Shown one piece after another: positions 1-12,264 of a stretch of 20,580 nucleotides of DNA (positions within the stretch are counted from its first letter, which is position 1; the number at the start of each line of letters is the position of its first letter). Under the pieces are notes generated by a model. That model was not told the origin of the DNA and did not search any database. It saw only the letters and a list, made by a program, of their open reading frames with translations. The position numbers and the translations under genes were made by a program. The stretch lies in assembly GCA_910592205.1 (NCBI GenBank), contig CAJVPJ010000624.1, positions 1 through 20,580 of the forward strand, in the 5' to 3' direction. The stretch is from Paraglomus occultum (Eukaryota > Glomeromycota > Glomeromycetes > Paraglomerales > Paraglomeraceae).

Positions 1-1117
1 GATGCCGAAATTGAAAAAGCGACACTCTATCATGATGCAACTACTATCACTCGAGAAATTATACTCGAAGAGCAAGACACTCCAGTAGTAACAGTGGTCA
101 ATGGAGATTGTTTGTTGGAAGGATTAGAGTTGAAGAAGAAAGGGTTTAATCCAATTGTGTTAAACATGGCCTGTCCCACGGTTCCTGGTGGCGGTACGTA
201 ATTTCTAATTGATCGCAAGCGCAGTTCGAATCGCTCAATTTATTTGATAACTCGACGTAGGATACGGCCATGGTGCTGGAGCGCAGGAAGAAAATTTGTT
301 CAGAAGAACCAACCTATTTCGGTATCACGAACCAAAGAGGAAAGAATGGTATCCTCTTCCTCCATTGGGTGGCATATATTGTCCAAACGCAATAGTAATA
401 CGTAATAGCGAGCAACTGGCGTACTGCTGGTTAGAAGAACCAGAAACTATGTCATTTGTGGTATGTTGGTATTCCGTCTTGAATATTATATTCATTTTCT
501 TATAGTAACGCAACGATTTAACGAAATTAAAAAGGCCGTTGCTGCCGTAAGACGACCCAAACTTATTCGTGACAGATTTGGAGAACTGACTCTGACGGAT
601 CAGAATAAATCCTTGACACGAGACAAGATCAAGGCTATACTAAATATAGGATTAGACAATGGTATGAAACCATTTTTAATGTGAATTAACTTACGCCCAT
701 ATTCACACTTTCACGTTCTTCTGTACAAATCACTAAATAGGTCATGATGCGATAGTCCTCAGTGCGTTCGGCTGCGGAGCATTCTGTAACCCGCCGGCGA
801 CGGTAGCTCAACTATTCTGGGAAGTAATTTCGAGTGGATATGCCGGTGGTGTGGAACAACCAAAGACCTATCGTCACATAGTTTTCGCTATATTTGACGA
901 CCACAATGCTAATCGTCGACATAATGACGAGGGCAATCTGATACCATTCCAAAGACGTTTTGCACAGGGATTGAATGGCCCCGATCGCATAGTAGTCCGT
1001 CGTGAAGAAAGAGAAGATCAGGGACGCAAGAACAAGGAGACGAACCAGCGTGAGGAAAAAGATAATGGGAAAGGATCACGTAGTAGTTTCTTTTCCCGAC
1101 GTCGACCGTCTAAATAA
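1..1117 (+). CDS. Microbial-type PARG (macro-domain) family protein, 5' end outside window
   Basis: Partial gene. Four exons fit by frame: 1-193, 261-460, 535-661 and 741-1117 (stop TAA), with GT-AG introns of 67, 74 and 79 nt. Splicing exon 1 to exon 2 creates GGGYGHGAGAQEE, which matches the GGG-X(6-8)-QEE signature of bacterial-type poly(ADP-ribose) glycohydrolases; the glutamates are the catalytic residues of that family. Further family-like blocks are NGDCLLEG and LNMACPTVPGG before the signature, ENLFRRTNLF after it, and LSAFGCGAFCNPPATVAQLF in the last exon. The expected role is hydrolysis of ADP-ribose polymers. The second intron uses acceptor AAAAAG at 534; the nearer TATAG acceptor at 505 would read straight into a stop. 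The C-terminal ~45 residues are a charged Arg/Lys/Glu low-complexity tail. The family is clear; the substrate in this organism is inferred. Confidence 0.88.
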
Positions 1118-1707
1118 AGAAAACAGTGTAGAAGCTGGTCGATATGGGGTTTAAACAAAGATGATGCGGCTAGCGTGTCGACTAAAATCAAGGGAAATGT
1201 ATAGCAAGCTATGAATAATTTAAAAATTGATCTTAATCTTGTATTCTCCACTGTCTATTTGTTCCAATAAAAACCAATGAACGATTGCACTAGCATCCCA
1301 TACCTTTCTAAATATGGTAATATGACTAAGAAGCTCCAATGACTTCATTGATGTGCTGAAATAAGACACTCAAAACTCCAATGACTTCATTGACAATATT
1401 ATCTAATTTATTTACATTTTTTTAAACAAATGTGGTCTAGTCCACATAAACAATGCACGTCTGATATAAAGTATATGTTTGGATAAAGTATGTAAATATT
1501 CAAAATTGGTTAATGCTATAATAATAATGGCTAAAATTATAATCAAATACAAATGGGATAATAAATAAACTTTACAATTAAACCGTCCTATATTTCCACC
1601 ATTACAAACAGCAGTATTACAACAAAATTACCACGCCCAATGAAACAGTGAAAAGCCCTCTTTAGATAATTGTTCTCCTTTTGGACTAGTTCATCGCACT
1701 ATCTTTT
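1118..1707. other. Convergent intergenic region between PARG and arrestin genes
   Basis: No gene is visible in these 590 bases. The sequence is AT-rich. A candidate polyadenylation signal AATAAA lies at 1266-1271, about 150 bases after the PARG stop codon. The two flanking genes converge here, so both 3' untranslated regions should lie in this stretch. It also holds an 18-bp direct repeat at 1334-1393. Confidence 0.6.
1334..1393. repeat. 18-bp direct repeat, two copies
   Basis: The 18-mer CTCCAATGACTTCATTGA occurs at 1334-1351 and again at 1376-1393, a spacing of 42 bases, with unrelated sequence between. It lies in the 3' flank of the PARG gene. No function is evident. Confidence 0.8.
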
Positions 1708-3506
1708 CTATTGACTAAAACGCGCCTTTCGTATCTGTTGTGGAGTAGAACAGCGTGTTGGCACAAAGGGAGCAACGGGAGTTTCAGGTGATGATGGCGA
1801 AACGTATGTCGATGACGATGAAACCGTTGAGAACGTATCTATTCTCGATGGTTTCCCATCTGACTCGCTATAGCAATCATCAAAAGCAACTCCAGTCACT
1901 TCCGCCTGGTTCTTTGGATTAAATTTTACTTCAAAATCTTCATAATAACCCAACTCCTCGACTGATGGGGCGGACGGCACAGGTGAGACTGATCCTGTCC
2001 ATGATATAGCTCTCGAATGTCGATATGGCGGTGATGGAGGAAGCGCTAGTAGCGGATCATTCAGCGAAACGGCCGAATTGGACGCCCATTCGTTAGGAAG
2101 TACGTTGTTTTGTTGTAGACGTCCTCGGATTGGTAATTGAATAGACGAACGACGAACGGACGTTCTCCTCGGAGATGTTAAGTTACTATCGATTGTGCCT
2201 ACAACAATTGGTACTTCGAATCGGCCGTGCGATTTACCTAATCTTTTCTTTGATCGGCTAGATGTTTCGTAGATAGTCGTCTTTGCCGTCAGATCAACAA
2301 TGATCTCCACATAATAACTTATCGACACTATCTTTGCATTTGAAATTGTAGGAGAAATGTCTTTGGGAACAGTTATCTTTGTACTAATGTTGGTCTCAAG
2401 TGTGTCCGGATCGATAAGTATAGGCGAGACTGTTGATAAAAGTTCTTTGGGATGTCTCTCCTCTCGACTACTGACAGTGAACATTGACAAACATATAAGT
2501 AAATCATGGTAAACAATAATGAATGATACATAAAGCCATAACAGCATCTTGTGCTGGTTTCTTGACATTACCCATCTTTCATTACAAAACCAGTCGTCCT
2601 GTAGAATCCGACCATAACTCCTTGTAGATTTTTTATTGGAGCCACATGTTTAATATGTATACGAATAGGAATGCTTTGACCTACACAATGCAAATGACGA
2701 ACTTAGCCTAGTACACAAGAACACTATCCCATTACCCGCACCAAGACTTGCCTTGCAAAACTGCTCCTTTCCCAACCAACACATCGACAAACGCAATTCC
2801 CTTGGTCTTCTTTTTCTTCACCTTGACTTCTGTTTGAAATGGTCTAATCACAGGCGCTGGATAGGCCTGAATGTCAATTCTATCTAATACATTCACGCTA
2901 ACTGCACACCTTTTCGATAACTTTTCGGGCAACCAAGAAGAGTGCAGTGTCGCTTTAAAAGTATAGCTTATCGAACCACCATTAAACTGTATTACAATAG
3001 ATATCCTTCCCGGTTATTCATGTAAATATCTACAAACCACATCAAACAGTAAGAGTAAAAATCGTTCGAATACAATAGAACGATGTAAACAACATACCGA
3101 ATAAATAGAGGGTAATGTTCCCTGTGGCAAATTTGCCATAAAAGCAAACCTCTGGTGAGGAGTATACCCGACTTTTTCAAGCTCATCAACAGGCACCGAG
3201 TTATCAAATACCCGGAACATTCGAGACTCGCGTGCATTGGTAGTCACCTTACCCTTAAACCGAAGACGTATTGACGACGACCTTATTCGTTTCGAACTGC
3301 GAATAAGAATGACGCCTGTTCAATACGGGAATGTTTGAATAAAAAATTTTTTTATAACGAGTGATGAGATAAAGCAAGTTCGTTATAGCTCGAATTTCTT
3401 CACCTCTTATTTCGTCTCCCGGAAAGTATACTCTATTAGGTTCATCTAGTTGAATGAAGAAATCACTTGAAGATTGATTTCCAACAGCGGCAAACACGGA
3501 ATGCAT
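1708..3506 (-). CDS. Arrestin-like protein, probably Rim8/PalF type (pH-signalling or trafficking adaptor)
   Basis: Five exons on the minus strand: 3506-3404, 3315-3098, 2986-2752, 2680-2572 and 2470-1708, giving 475 residues. The ATG at 3506 is preceded in frame by a stop at 3536 with no ATG between. The arrestin N-domain opens with FFIQLDEPNRVYFPGDEIRG, then RLRFKGKVTTN, FMANLPQGTLPS and GGSISYTFKATL. The C-domain includes QSIPIRIHIKHVAPIKNLQG and IVSISYYVEIIVDL; that last block is typical of fungal Rim8/PalF. Arrestins of this type link membrane receptors or transporters to Rsp5-type ubiquitin ligases and ESCRT. The C-terminal ~180 residues are Ser/Pro-rich and probably disordered, with PPSPPYRH as a possible ligase-docking site. 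Introns are 88, 111, 71 and 101 nt; the third appears to be GC-AG. The arrestin fold is secure; Rim8 orthology is an inference. Confidence 0.85.
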
Positions 3507-3971
3507 TTGTGCGTCAAACAAACAGTGCTTAAATTATGCGCTGTTTTCGCTTCTAGCTTAGTTTGCGTCTCTATTATTGAGTGGGGACCTCTTTTTAAAG
3601 TGATTTACCAGGATTGCCTGATAGTGCGTGTCACACGATGGTCCCCTATGTAGGGATAAGAGCCTGTGCAATCAACTTTCCTTATTTGGGCATACAGAGA
3701 AACATAAGCGGTTGTAGAGCTTCCGATTAGTCTTTTCTTTTAAAACGTTGTACGATTTCAAAAGTGTATGATATAGAGGTCAAGGAGGGAAAAGTGGCTA
3801 AAGCATAACAAATTGTATTATTGAGTATCTGGTATACTGTAGAAAGCATACATAACTGGAAAACACCTCTACTCAATTGACGATAATATTATTCCTCGCA
3901 TGCAATAACAACAACGCGCTGTGTTACTGGGAGAACTATAGATCACCTTGTTGTTTGCATTCTCAATTGAC
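3507..3971. promoter_or_regulatory. Divergent upstream region of the arrestin and LMBR1 genes
   Basis: The arrestin gene (minus) and the LMBR1 gene (plus) start at opposite ends of this 465-base stretch, so it should hold both promoters and 5' leaders. No other reading frame of note is present. A clear TATA box in the usual position was not identified for either gene. The assignment rests only on gene orientation. Confidence 0.5.
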
Positions 3972-5558
3972 ATGTCAGGGCAACCTCCAAACGAAGCCGA
4001 AGAAAGTCAATGGTACACTCTAGTGCGTGAGAATATAATAGCCTTCCTCCTATTCCTCTCTCCCTACATTATATCATACATAACACTACGGCGATTCAGG
4101 AGGAGATTCCGATCAAACGACCCTGAAGAAAATGAGGACAGCATCGACAATTTGATAATTATGTTCTTATGTGCTGCTGGATTAGCTATGGCGATGGCAG
4201 GATTCTTGTTGTTACCTTGTACAATGGCAGCAACTGCATTGATCAATTTGCAGAGCGAAAATCTTAATTGGTTAGACACAAAGCTCTTGGCTACGTTATG
4301 GAATTACACGTTCATCGGATGCAATGTGTCGCTGTTTGCGTTATTGCCATTTGCTTATTTCTATAGTGAGACAGATCAACGATGGACGTTTTTTCCCAAG
4401 GCGAGGGAGACTTTCTTTAATATGGTTCTGGTTGATATACTTATGTATGGATTCATTTACGTATCAAAGTTAATGCTACAAACGGATGATAATATGTTGG
4501 TCGTGTTGAACTTGCTTACATCGTTGGCCGGATCTATTATATGTCTAAACGCTCTTCCACGTGGGTATGCGGTGATAATTAGATGGATAGGCTCTCTGCG
4601 TCCTAATAATAAGAGGTTTCTTAATGATGAGCTGGTCCAAAATCAAATGGATGCCAGAGTATGGGAGGAACGATTAGAGAGTATAAATAGATCGCTGATG
4701 TCATCAGAAAATAATAGCAACAATCATAACAGTAGTCGTATGTCTATATCTGCCGTATTGCCAAGTTCGACGGCAACTTCGTTGACTTCATCATCTCAAA
4801 GCCTATATTCTTCTTTGAATGGTGATCTGAGTCAATCATCTTTTGCTTCAAGTGAGGGATCACTGCTTATAAGAGAACGAATTCTTGCGATATTAGAAAA
4901 CCTCGAAACTCAGAACCGACAGACACAAGTTAAACTTTCACAGTCTCCAATTTCTCGCAATATATCTTTTTTCTTTTTATTTCTTTTTATCCACATCACG
5001 TGGCTAGTGTTGATTGGTGCAATGTCATTCAATTTGATCAAGGGTATACTATTATCAGAAGACGAGGAGCAACAGAGAAGGAAGCTCGAGGCAGTGCTTG
5101 GCAAACAGACATCATCTGTTTTATCAATGTTTGGGACTATTGGGACGTTGAGTGAGATGACTCTGATATTCTGTTTTACAATTGCTACTATCATTGGGAC
5201 CTATTCTATGAGTCCGTTTGCCAAGATTCGTCCGGCATGGGGAAAAGTTGGCGTACAGCAGATGATCGCAAATGTGACAGTATTATTGATCATTAGTTCG
5301 TCTCTTCCGGCTGTTGTAAGAGTGTTAGGATTGACTCGATTTGAACATACGGGGCCATACGATAATTTTCATGTATTAAAGAATAGATTCTGGATTGGAT
5401 TGGTGTTTAGAACTGGGATGTTGTTCAAGTGCGTTATAGGTTTGCTAGATTTGTATGTAGTGGGAAGTTTACAGATGGTAAGAAGGTCAATGATAAATAA
5501 TCATGCCCATCATGTGAATGGATCTGTCAATTACAGTTATGCCAATGGAGTTCGGTGA
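3972..5558 (+). CDS. LMBR1/LIMR family multi-pass membrane protein
   Basis: Uninterrupted 528-residue frame. The first ATG is at 3972; the frame is open further upstream but only with TTG codons. Nine hydrophobic segments fit the family topology, at roughly residues 21-39, 61-90, 113-131, 149-168, 175-205, 331-356, 395-414, 431-453 and 473-501. A long central loop (about 206-330) follows segment five; it is Ser/Asn-rich (about 245-300) and then predicted helical. The pattern of five helices, long loop and four helices, plus LLPFAYFYSE in helix three and ALPRGYA after helix five, is typical of LMBR1-like proteins. Relatives act as lipocalin-type receptors or lysosomal/plasma-membrane proteins; the ligand here is unknown. 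Unlike its neighbours it has no obvious intron. A candidate AATAAA signal lies at 5632-5637. Confidence 0.85.
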   Translation: MSGQPPNEAEESQWYTLVRENIIAFLLFLSPYIISYITLRRFRRRFRSNDPEENEDSIDNLIIMFLCAAGLAMAMAGFLLLPCTMAATALINLQSENLNWLDTKLLATLWNYTFIGCNVSLFALLPFAYFYSETDQRWTFFPKARETFFNMVLVDILMYGFIYVSKLMLQTDDNMLVVLNLLTSLAGSIICLNALPRGYAVIIRWIGSLRPNNKRFLNDELVQNQMDARVWEERLESINRSLMSSENNSNNHNSSRMSISAVLPSSTATSLTSSSQSLYSSLNGDLSQSSFASSEGSLLIRERILAILENLETQNRQTQVKLSQSPISRNISFFFLFLFIHITWLVLIGAMSFNLIKGILLSEDEEQQRRKLEAVLGKQTSSVLSMFGTIGTLSEMTLIFCFTIATIIGTYSMSPFAKIRPAWGKVGVQQMIANVTVLLIISSSLPAVVRVLGLTRFEHTGPYDNFHVLKNRFWIGLVFRTGMLFKCVIGLLDLYVVGSLQMVRRSMINNHAHHVNGSVNYSYANGVR

Positions 5559-5941
5559 CAATCAGGCTAATGTCTATGTTCATAATGTGAATATTCTCTG
5601 TACAGTATCAAGTTATCATTATCATGTTGCAAATAAATTTATCATGCTCAAGTTAGTATGAAATCAATTCATCTATGCAAATGACGTTGCCACGGGGATT
5701 ATCCAGTACAACGATTTTTCGGCTACCCAAAAGGAAGAGGATGGAGAAGTATGCTAGATTTATTCTGGCCAAATCCACACTTTAACCCATCTAAGGATGC
5801 TCCATTTCCCAATTAACCTTCTTAAAGAGTGTATGGGTAATGATAATAAGGTATAAGAATTTATGCGCTTGCGTCTCTAGTTCCTACTATATCTTCTATT
5901 TTTCTCGGCTGACAATAAATTAGAATAAATGAAACTGATTA
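5559..5941. other. Convergent gap after LMBR1 with a short coding-like stretch at 5685-5816
   Basis: This stretch lies between the convergent LMBR1 and BOS1 genes. It holds the LMBR1 polyadenylation signal (5632-5637) and a 43-codon open frame on the plus strand at 5685-5816 that has no ATG near its start. Its peptide is rich in Gly, Pro, Trp and Phe (for example FFGYPKGRGW and LFWPNPHFNPS) and looks more like a real exon than noise. An AG that could act as an acceptor lies at 5704-5705 within ATCCAG. No LMBR1 donor of the right phase near the stop codon was found. I do not recognise the peptide. Confidence 0.35.
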
Positions 5942-7057
5942 TTATGTTAAATAATGTACAATTGCCCACATGCAGAATAACGTGAATCCTGCTCCAATGA
6001 TAAAAATCCAGTTATCTTGACTAGACCTTCGTTCGATATATTGGATTACACTACGAGAGAGTCCTAGAGTGTTTGCCGCATCTAACAGTCTACGTTGGGT
6101 ACCCTGTAGAATGATGAAGTAAATTAATAAATATACAGAATTATTCAGAAAAATATCACAAGATTCAGCAGTAATAAAAAAATGGCACCATATAACAACA
6201 CTGTAAGTTCTTTTTGATCTTTATTTCACGTACCTTTAGTATATTATTCTGATGGTACATATCATTAAGAACTGTATTACCGTAAGATATAAACTCATCT
6301 AATTTTGAATCTGTCTCGTTAAGAAAACTATGTTCCCGGAGTGCATAGTCTTCTCTTGTGAGATCTCTGTGAAAGGGATGTTCCGGCTAAAGTATGAGAG
6401 AGAAAGCAATTAATTACGAAAATAATAACACAGCCTCAAACATTGCGACTCGAAAATTATATCATTAGAACAGTACCGTCGATGTTTGATGCCGTCGCCC
6501 AAGCAACTCGGATCGATCATTAGCAGCAACCTGCAAGGTAAATGTTTAAATATGAGTAAGCCTTGTATTAATGATAAAATATACGTTAAATTATATTTTG
6601 ATGATATCGTTAACAATAAAGTTTTTCTACATACTTTAGCCATTTCTCGCTGTTTCGTCGCCGCAAACAACTTTCTCAACTCGTTGTAATCATCTCTTAG
6701 CTTGCGCAGATTCCTAAAAAAGACATATCAATGGGGTAAGTCTATTTACAGCAATAATACTATTTGACTAAACGTTTTTACAAAGACATACACAAGTGCC
6801 TTCTCTTGCTTCACCAAAATAATCTCTCTCCTGGCAAGGCCGTCGTATTCGTCGATTGTACGTTCTAGTGCTGTGAAACCAGCTGATATTTGTCCTACAG
6901 CAAGCCTGAGAATAAGCCTTGACTTTCGAGATTATTGAAAAGCTCTTTTATTCCTACCTTGTATACCGACAGAAACGTCCTCACCCCGATCAAACTTGCC
7001 AATGTCCTCACGAATACTATTGATCTGCTTGAGAGCATGCTTATAAGAGTTATTCAT
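5942..7057 (-). CDS. BOS1: Bos1/membrin (GOSR2) ER-Golgi Qb-SNARE
   Basis: Six exons on the minus strand: 7057-6958, 6894-6792, 6713-6635, 6530-6477, 6386-6234 and 6103-5942, giving 216 residues; human membrin has about 212. Introns are 63, 78, 104, 90 and 130 nt, all GT-AG. The C-terminal SNARE motif contains NDMYHQNNILKGTQRRLLD and ANTLGLSRSVIQYIERRSSQD, directly comparable with the membrin/Bos1 motif; the conserved Gln of the zero layer is in YHQNN. A single C-terminal membrane anchor (about residues 195-216) ends in VHYLT, close to the family's VQYLT. The N-terminal part is helical (LKQINSIREDIGKF and later segments). The protein should work with Sed5, Bet1 and Sec22 partners in fusion of ER-derived vesicles at the cis-Golgi. 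All exon joins keep frame. Confidence 0.95.
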
Positions 7058-7316
7058 TAAAAATCAATGCGCAATCTGTGAATGAAATGAACAAGAGTTG
7101 AAGGTAAAAAGTATTTTGAAGTGTGTTCAAAAGTAAGTGGCAGGATCCCGTTTTTGCGCTTTCCTGATTTTAGGAAAACTGCGCGTTGATCCCCAACCAA
7201 TCCAGTAATCCCAATGCACTGGGATGTAACAAAATTGGCTAATCAAAGTTAATACTGAAAGCTGTGAACATCATACTGTAAAAAGACTAATAACACTTTG
7301 TAGCCTTAACAAACTA

Positions 7317-8107
7317 CAGTCGACCTCCCCTACAGTCACCTCCTACACAATCACATTGGCTTATAGTCGCAATTTGATTCGGTCCCGGTTTTTTTCATAA
7401 TGATTTTCCTCCTATACAGTCACATCATATACATAGTGATAGTCACAGTCACCCGATGTCACTATGAAGTCTATATATAAAATCCCTCTACACAGTCACA
7501 ATTATCGTGTAACATCATGGGTTATTATATTTGTAGTGAATAATAGTAAATGCATTTACGGCTTATTATAAAGCCACCACACATTTACACAGTACGATAG
7601 TATTAGTATTTGGATAAATGTAATCTTTACACAATGTCCTCATAACATCAACAAAAAAGAGTTCAATTGAGTATTGACAATAAACCTGAAACTTGTGAAT
7701 ACGCGAAACAAAATTCTACCTTGAACCATGCAGACATTGCCAAACACTTTAATAATAAATATAATTTTAACATGAATCGCTCAACTGTAACCAAAGTCTA
7801 TCCAAAAAAGAGAAATGGCTTAATATACTTTCAACAAAACAGGATCCTAGCGCACATTCTGCAAAGCTATGGAACTGTGGGTACACCAAGCTATTGCGAT
7901 GAATCTGCCAAATATCTGAAACTGCTCAGTCTCAAAGAGCTTGAATCAAAACGTCAAAATCGAATCTTATTTTACAAAATAATAATTAAAAACTTATTGC
8001 GTAATATATGTTGATCACATGACCATCAATGAATCCCTTTATACAGTCACCCCTCCTTAGAGTCACTGGTTTTGCCCGGCCCAAGTGTGTGACTGTAGGG
8101 GAGGTGT
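7317..8107 (+). mobile_element. Degenerate pogo/Tigger-like DNA transposon with CAGTCAC subterminal repeats
   Basis: A 17-bp inverted repeat, ACCTCCCCTACAGTCAC, lies at 7323-7339 and its complement at 8089-8105. The left end starts CAGTCGACC after a TA at 7315-7316; a TA follows the right end at 8108-8109, fitting the TA target duplication of the Tc1/mariner-pogo superfamily. The right tip is a few bases shorter than the left. The motif CAGTCAC recurs as subterminal repeats at 7333, 7417, 7446, 7493 and 8044. The ~790-bp length and the lack of a DDE catalytic domain indicate an internally deleted copy. It lies just upstream of BOS1. Confidence 0.85.
7634..7919 (+). pseudogene. Broken CENP-B/psq-type transposase N-terminus inside the Tigger-like element
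   Basis: An ATG at 7634 is followed in frame by a stop at codon 4 (7643-7645) and then by QQKRVQLSIDNKPETCEYAK, LNHADIAKHFNNKYN and MNRSTVTKV, a psq/CENP-B N-terminal helix-turn-helix as in Tigger transposases. Similarity then moves to a second frame (KKEKWLNILS near 7804) and a third (AMELWVHQAIAMNLP, 7866-7910), which looks like the second, CENPB-type helix-turn-helix. Each shift is equivalent to loss of one base. The catalytic region is missing, so the copy cannot be autonomous. The family would bind element ends in the nucleus. Confidence 0.75.
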
Positions 8108-10453
8108 TATATTTTGCTATAATTTATTATCAATGAATAAAGGAATATTTATTTTGTAGTTCGCGTTAGAATAAATCGCGTGTATCCGGTGCAAAATCGA
8201 TGGGACAACCCCATGGTACTTGGAGGCTAAATCTATGACATACGACTAGCATCAGGAAACAAAAAGAAATCACAAATGCAGCTAAAACCGTCCCTCATCT
8301 ATACTAGGTTGGCCCAATTTTCAGAACTTGATTATGTTGTAGTACGCGTTATGACAATTATATTATAGAGATCACTGGTCGAAATTTTGCTAGAGCGAAC
8401 GTTCGTCATATATAGGTCGACCATGTAACACGATAAACCTCTACGTGTCCTACTTTCATATCTACCAATGTCACGTAAAAGGCGTTTGTTCCAGCAAGGT
8501 TATGCGCAGAGGTTTTATGACATAAATTTAACAGTTTCTTTTTTTCATTTACATCTCTCGTTAATTCCACCGGGAATACAATCACAATTTTGGATATTCG
8601 TATGCCAAATGTTATTATAACTATTTACGGATTCTTATGTTGGACCGCGACCTGTGAAACAGTTCTTTATGCTCTCGAATCTGTTAACCTAATAACAATT
8701 CGTCAACTTGCGTGGAAAACGTGGTAATATATGGGTTTGTGCAGACACACTGTCACTGGTACATACATCAAATAAAATAAGCACTATGCTGGCCAGATGG
8801 TCATAATAATAAATAAATTATCAGACAGAATCTCCACGTAGTAATAATCTGATTGCTATACTGATAACAACAGATCAGCATCTCTGTAGTCCGTAATGCA
8901 ATTAAAGACACCCTCAAAGTTCGTAGACTATGACTCATCAAACAGTATTAGTATGAGCATCCTTGTCATGAAGAAAGCAACCACAACAAACAACACAGTT
9001 GAGGCAGTTAGCCCAAGAGAGCCGGCTATCGAGAGTGGAAAGAATTACAATTTTTACGCGCAACTAGGTTGACGTGTCCTTCAGGCATTCTTTCTAAGCC
9101 ACCCGGGAACGTTATGTTGATCAAATTATTTTTTCGAAAGGAGGCGTCTGTATCTACTATTTACCATTATCGTTCTGAAGACGCCGTTCGATGAAGTTGG
9201 CTGGCTACAACAACTAATCGGCATTTTACATTATTTTAACTAGCTTAAAAACTGAATTAATAAACATTCTCAAACACAATTCGATTACCTGAAATTATAG
9301 CGGAGCTTTCTTTCAGTACACTTATTTCAAAATTTTGTCGTATTGATTACACTTTCACTCCTTTCTTTATTTTCTTGGATAATTTCTTTGCAATGTAATT
9401 GTTTAATAGACTGCGATTGACAAACGCATCACACGATAACGATACATTGTGTTGTATTCGTCGACGGCGAAGAACAAATCGTCTTTGTGTATAATAATTC
9501 CACTGTTTCATGTATAATCAAGACTATTCGTCGACACTGTTGGAAATGTTGTGTTTTAGTCGTCAAAAAAACATTGAAGAGTTGATCAATTATGCTGTAA
9601 TAATAAATCGTGTCTGGTAATTTTCCAACTATGGCACACCAACGAATTAAATCTAACTGTCAGAATTCTTAAGTATATAAACAACTACGTATTATGATTA
9701 ATTAGTTACTTGGATTTATTATAATACTCGAGCCAGCGGAGACAACATTAAGTAAACGAAAATATTAGATGCCGATGTTTAAATAGAATTATGTAAGTGT
9801 ATGTGATTCTCACTAGCTAAGACCATCTTCAACGGTTAGTTCCATCTTTGAATACCCGGTTATTACTAGCATAATATTTCATATTAATAAACGATATACT
9901 TATTAGACTCAAATACCTGGCCACGTCAGTGAGACCCACAAATTGGCTAAATAAGATTGCTAATAATAACTGCGCGTTATTTTAAGTATAATCCTTTCTG
10001 ACGTCATACTGACTACCGAAACTAATCCGATAATTACATAGCAATAGAAAGCCGCGTATACAACATCGAACGCAAAATCTCGAGTATTTAAATGGTCACT
10101 AGCTGTATTGGCGATTGAGCAGTAGAGGTTAGCTAAATCCAAAGGCCAGTTACTGAACACGACAGATCTAAGGCAAACTCATTATATAAATTATTGAGAT
10201 AGAAGAGATCAAACATTCTGGTCGTATCCTTGCATGGATTGATCAGTCACTGTAGATTGTATGAATATATTGTTAAAGTCAAGTGAATTATGCACCAATG
10301 AAATTACGAAAGTTTGACGACTGTTTAATCTTATTGGTTAAAATTGATTTACATTTGCTAGCGCGCTGCGCACTATACTGCTGTAACACCCAAATAAATG
10401 TACGCCAAAACTGTGGGGCGACATACGCGTAACACAACCCCAAGAGCCAAGGG
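8108..10453. other. 2.3-kb AT-rich region with no convincing gene
   Basis: I see no recognisable coding region, tRNA or rRNA here. Two short frames are worth noting. A 58-codon ATG frame lies on the plus strand at 8896-9072, rich in Ser, Thr and Asn. A 66-codon frame without an ATG start lies on the minus strand at 9960-10160, with one hydrophobic stretch. Neither resembles a family I know, and neither has a supporting splice context. The sequence CTAGGTTGGCCCAATTTTC at about 8305-8323 recalls a mariner end, but no matching inverted partner was found. The right end should contain upstream control sequence for the tubulin gene. Confidence 0.5.
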
Positions 10454-10460
10454 TATATAA
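10454..10460 (+). promoter_or_regulatory. TATA box of the alpha-tubulin gene
   Basis: TATATAA lies 178 bases before the tubulin ATG, in a context lacking other genes. A start site about 30 bases downstream would give a 5' leader of roughly 150 nt, containing a pyrimidine- and AT-rich stretch. A consensus TATA element fits a highly expressed tubulin gene; the start site itself is inferred. Confidence 0.55.
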
Positions 10461-10637
10461 ACTCAAATCTGGGCCGTTATCGTTTCTTTAGGTTACTTTA
10501 GCTTACTTGCCATAACATAAGTGAGCAACAACCACCCCCTTTATTATTATTAAAAAACTTCTCGTAATACTCCGTATTCGCGGGTTTCTCTTCTTGAAAC
10601 AAACAAATATCTCTACTACTATTAACACTCTATCAAT

Positions 10638-12264
<1,627 letters not shown>

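Noticed and set aside
194-260. tRNA-like B-box motif (GTTCGAATC) in PARG intron 1
   Set aside because: The surrounding bases do not form acceptor, D or anticodon stems, and the interval is fully explained as an intron.
505-506. TATAG acceptor for PARG intron 2
   Set aside because: With the donor at 461 it would put a TAA stop first; the acceptor at 534 keeps frame and gives the family-like SFVAVAAV join.
2734-2735. GT donor (GTAATG) for arrestin intron 3
   Set aside because: It ends the exon in phase 2, and joining to the acceptor at 2681 leads to a stop; the GC donor at 2751 keeps frame and the conserved block.
8305-8323. Possible mariner terminal repeat (CTAGGTTGGCCCAATTTTC)
   Set aside because: No inverted partner was found within reach, so an element cannot be supported.
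9960-10160. 66-codon minus-strand frame with a hydrophobic stretch
   Set aside because: It lacks an ATG start, no neighbouring exon extends it, and the peptide resembles nothing known to me.
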